Source: Flavobacteriales bacterium (lineage in GTDB: Bacteria; Bacteroidota; Bacteroidia; Flavobacteriales_D; Sanyastnellaceae). From it: a stretch of 6,556 nt of DNA. A model generated the notes under the pieces. That model was not told where the DNA came from. It saw nothing but the letters and a program-made list of their open reading frames with translations, and did no database searches. Where the stretch lies: positions 1 through 6,556 of the forward strand of contig DQKQ01000111.1 in assembly GCA_015660615.1 (NCBI GenBank), read 5' to 3'. The position numbers and the translations under genes were made by a program. The first letter of the stretch is position 1, and every line of letters begins with the position of its first letter. This document shows positions 5,767-6,556 of this stretch, piece by piece.

Positions 5767-6018
5767 ATGAATATAGAAATTTATTCAAAAGATAACTGCA
5801 AACACTGCAGTGCAGCCATACAAGTGGCTCAACAGGTGGTCCAAGAGTCTGATCACGAATTAAGTATATATAAATTAGATAAAGATTTTGATAGGAACAA
5901 ATTATTACACATGTTTCCAACTGCAAGATCTTATCCACAAATTAAAATAGATAACGTATCAATTGGAGGATACGAGGAGTTGGTAGACCAGCTCAGGGAG
6001 AGGAAATGGAAACTATAA
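5767..6018 (+). CDS. Glutaredoxin, probable electron donor to the phage ribonucleotide reductase
   Basis: The 83-residue protein has the compact glutaredoxin fold signature. It has a beta strand IEIYSKD followed by the dithiol active site C11-K12-H13-C14, the cis-proline P57 in ARSYPQI (54-60), and a glutathione-site GGYEEL at 67-72. Such proteins pass electrons from glutathione (or thioredoxin reductase in T4 NrdC) to the C-terminal cysteines of NrdA, and the position 11 bases after nrdB supports that role. The ribosome site AAGGAGA (5754-5760) overlaps the nrdB stop and is one of the strongest in the window. CKHC differs from the common CPYC and the T4 CVYC; the basic-aromatic middle pair could change redox potential, which is inference. 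It is functionally equivalent to NrdC, but I leave the symbol blank since orthology is not shown. Confidence 0.93.
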   Translation: MNIEIYSKDNCKHCSAAIQVAQQVVQESDHELSIYKLDKDFDRNKLLHMFPTARSYPQIKIDNVSIGGYEELVDQLRERKWKL

Positions 6019-6161
6019 ACATCAGATGTGCCATATGCTATTGTGAAACCGACATCTTATATGATGAAGAAAACAATGCGCTGCCAATATACTGTCCACA
6101 GTGTGGTGAACGTTGTGCACCAGTTATGTCAGAACTTGACTTTAATGATGACGATGAGTGA
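6006..6161 (+). CDS. Small zinc-ribbon protein (51 aa)
   Basis: A 51-residue frame starts at ATG 6006, overlapping the glutaredoxin end by 13 bases, with AGGGAG at 5995-6000 as ribosome site. It has two cysteine knuckles, C8-x2-C11 (RCAIC) and C30-x2-C33 (YCPQCGE), separated by 18 residues. This is the layout of a zinc ribbon binding one Zn ion. Additional Cys at 13 and 37 flank the knuckles. The C-terminus (SELDFNDDDE) is acidic. Tiny zinc-ribbon proteins in phages may bind nucleic acid or RNA polymerase, but no function is established for this one. Its stop overlaps the next start by 8 bases, so it belongs to the nrd operon. Confidence 0.8.
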   Translation: METINIRCAICYCETDILYDEENNALPIYCPQCGERCAPVMSELDFNDDDE

Positions 6162-6556
6162 TTGGCAATATGAAGGATCAAATTTCGAACTTCCAGAGGA
6201 CTTTTCTAGCGACGATTTTTACGGGTTTGTATATTGTATACAAAACGATCGTACTAATAAAAAATATATTGGGAAAAAGTTTTTCTGGAGCAAGAAGGTA
6301 TTACCTATCACTAAGAAAAGAAAGCGAAGGAAACACACCCTCGTAGAGTCAGATTGGAGAGATTACTGGGGGTCGAACAAGTGGCTAGTAAAAGATGTTG
6401 AAGAACATGGCGAAGAAAACTTCACACGTACCATTCTCCATCTATGTAAGACCAAAGGCGAATGTGCATACACTGAGGCAAAGGTCCAGTTCGAGCTAGA
6501 TGTGCTTCTTCGTGAAGACTACTATAATGGAATCATCCAGCTGCGCTGCAACGCCA
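6154..6556 (+). CDS. GIY-YIG endonuclease-like protein (SegE-like), cut by the window end
   Basis: The frame starts at ATG 6154, inside the end of the zinc-ribbon gene, and is still open at the right edge after 134 residues. The GIY-YIG elements are GFVY (24-27) and KYIGKKFFW (37-45). A Lys/Arg-rich segment follows (54-61), then ESDWRDYWGSN (65-75), and E108 in YTEAKVQFELDVL in the place of the metal-binding glutamate. The layout matches the SegE_GIY-YIG type that I recall as common in T4-like marine phages, usually about 140-160 residues, so only a short tail should be missing. The family resembles homing endonucleases, but this copy is freestanding, has no visible DNA-recognition extension, and is translationally coupled to its neighbour. 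A mobile role is therefore possible but not shown. No convincing ribosome site is visible before 6154. Confidence 0.85.
   Translation, partial: MSDWQYEGSNFELPEDFSSDDFYGFVYCIQNDRTNKKYIGKKFFWSKKVLPITKKRKRRKHTLVESDWRDYWGSNKWLVKDVEEHGEENFTRTILHLCKTKGECAYTEAKVQFELDVLLREDYYNGIIQLRCNA

Noticed and set aside
6158..6346. 62-codon + frame starting just after the zinc-ribbon gene
   Set aside because: It is an out-of-frame shadow of the GIY-YIG gene, whose frame carries the conserved motifs and continues to the window end.

Overview
The window looks like part of a lytic, T4-like (straboviral/marine myoviral type) phage genome. All genes lie on the + strand, are tightly packed, and often overlap by 1-14 bases. 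The DNA is visibly AT-rich. The genes mix phage-type hypothetical proteins with a complete nucleotide-reduction operon. The ribonucleotide reductase is class Ia and aligns closely (from memory) with the E. coli and T4 NrdA/NrdB proteins. This suggests a proteobacterial host, but the host cannot be named from this sequence.

Left part (1-2248): the 3' end of an unidentified gene, then two genes of unknown function (123 and 200 aa) that I recall as conserved hypotheticals of marine T4-like phages. Next come a strongly basic 110-aa protein, a 122-aa SET-domain protein (lysine methyltransferase fold), a strongly basic 102-aa protein that overlaps the SET gene, and a 38-aa single-pass membrane protein. 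The 102-aa protein begins MKTFREILEA. This closely resembles the capsid-targeting sequence of T4 internal head proteins, with an I-L-E|A site of the kind cut by the prohead protease. It is therefore a candidate packaged and injected protein.

Middle (2249-2384): the only real intergenic gap, 136 bases. It holds a good sigma70-type promoter with an extended -10, and a short reading frame that looks like a degraded copy of the start of nrdA.

Right part (2385-6556): nrdA, nrdB, a glutaredoxin, a 51-aa zinc-ribbon protein and a GIY-YIG (SegE-like) endonuclease-type protein cut by the window end. All five are in overlapping or near-overlapping order, consistent with one transcript from the promoter before nrdA. 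NrdA and NrdB would convert host ribonucleotides to deoxyribonucleotides for phage replication, and the glutaredoxin would re-reduce NrdA.

The most interesting part is 1102-2112: a phage SET-domain enzyme flanked on both sides by small lysine-rich proteins, one with a predicted capsid-targeting peptide. No rRNA, tRNA, CRISPR array, insertion sequence or convincing intrinsic terminator was seen.
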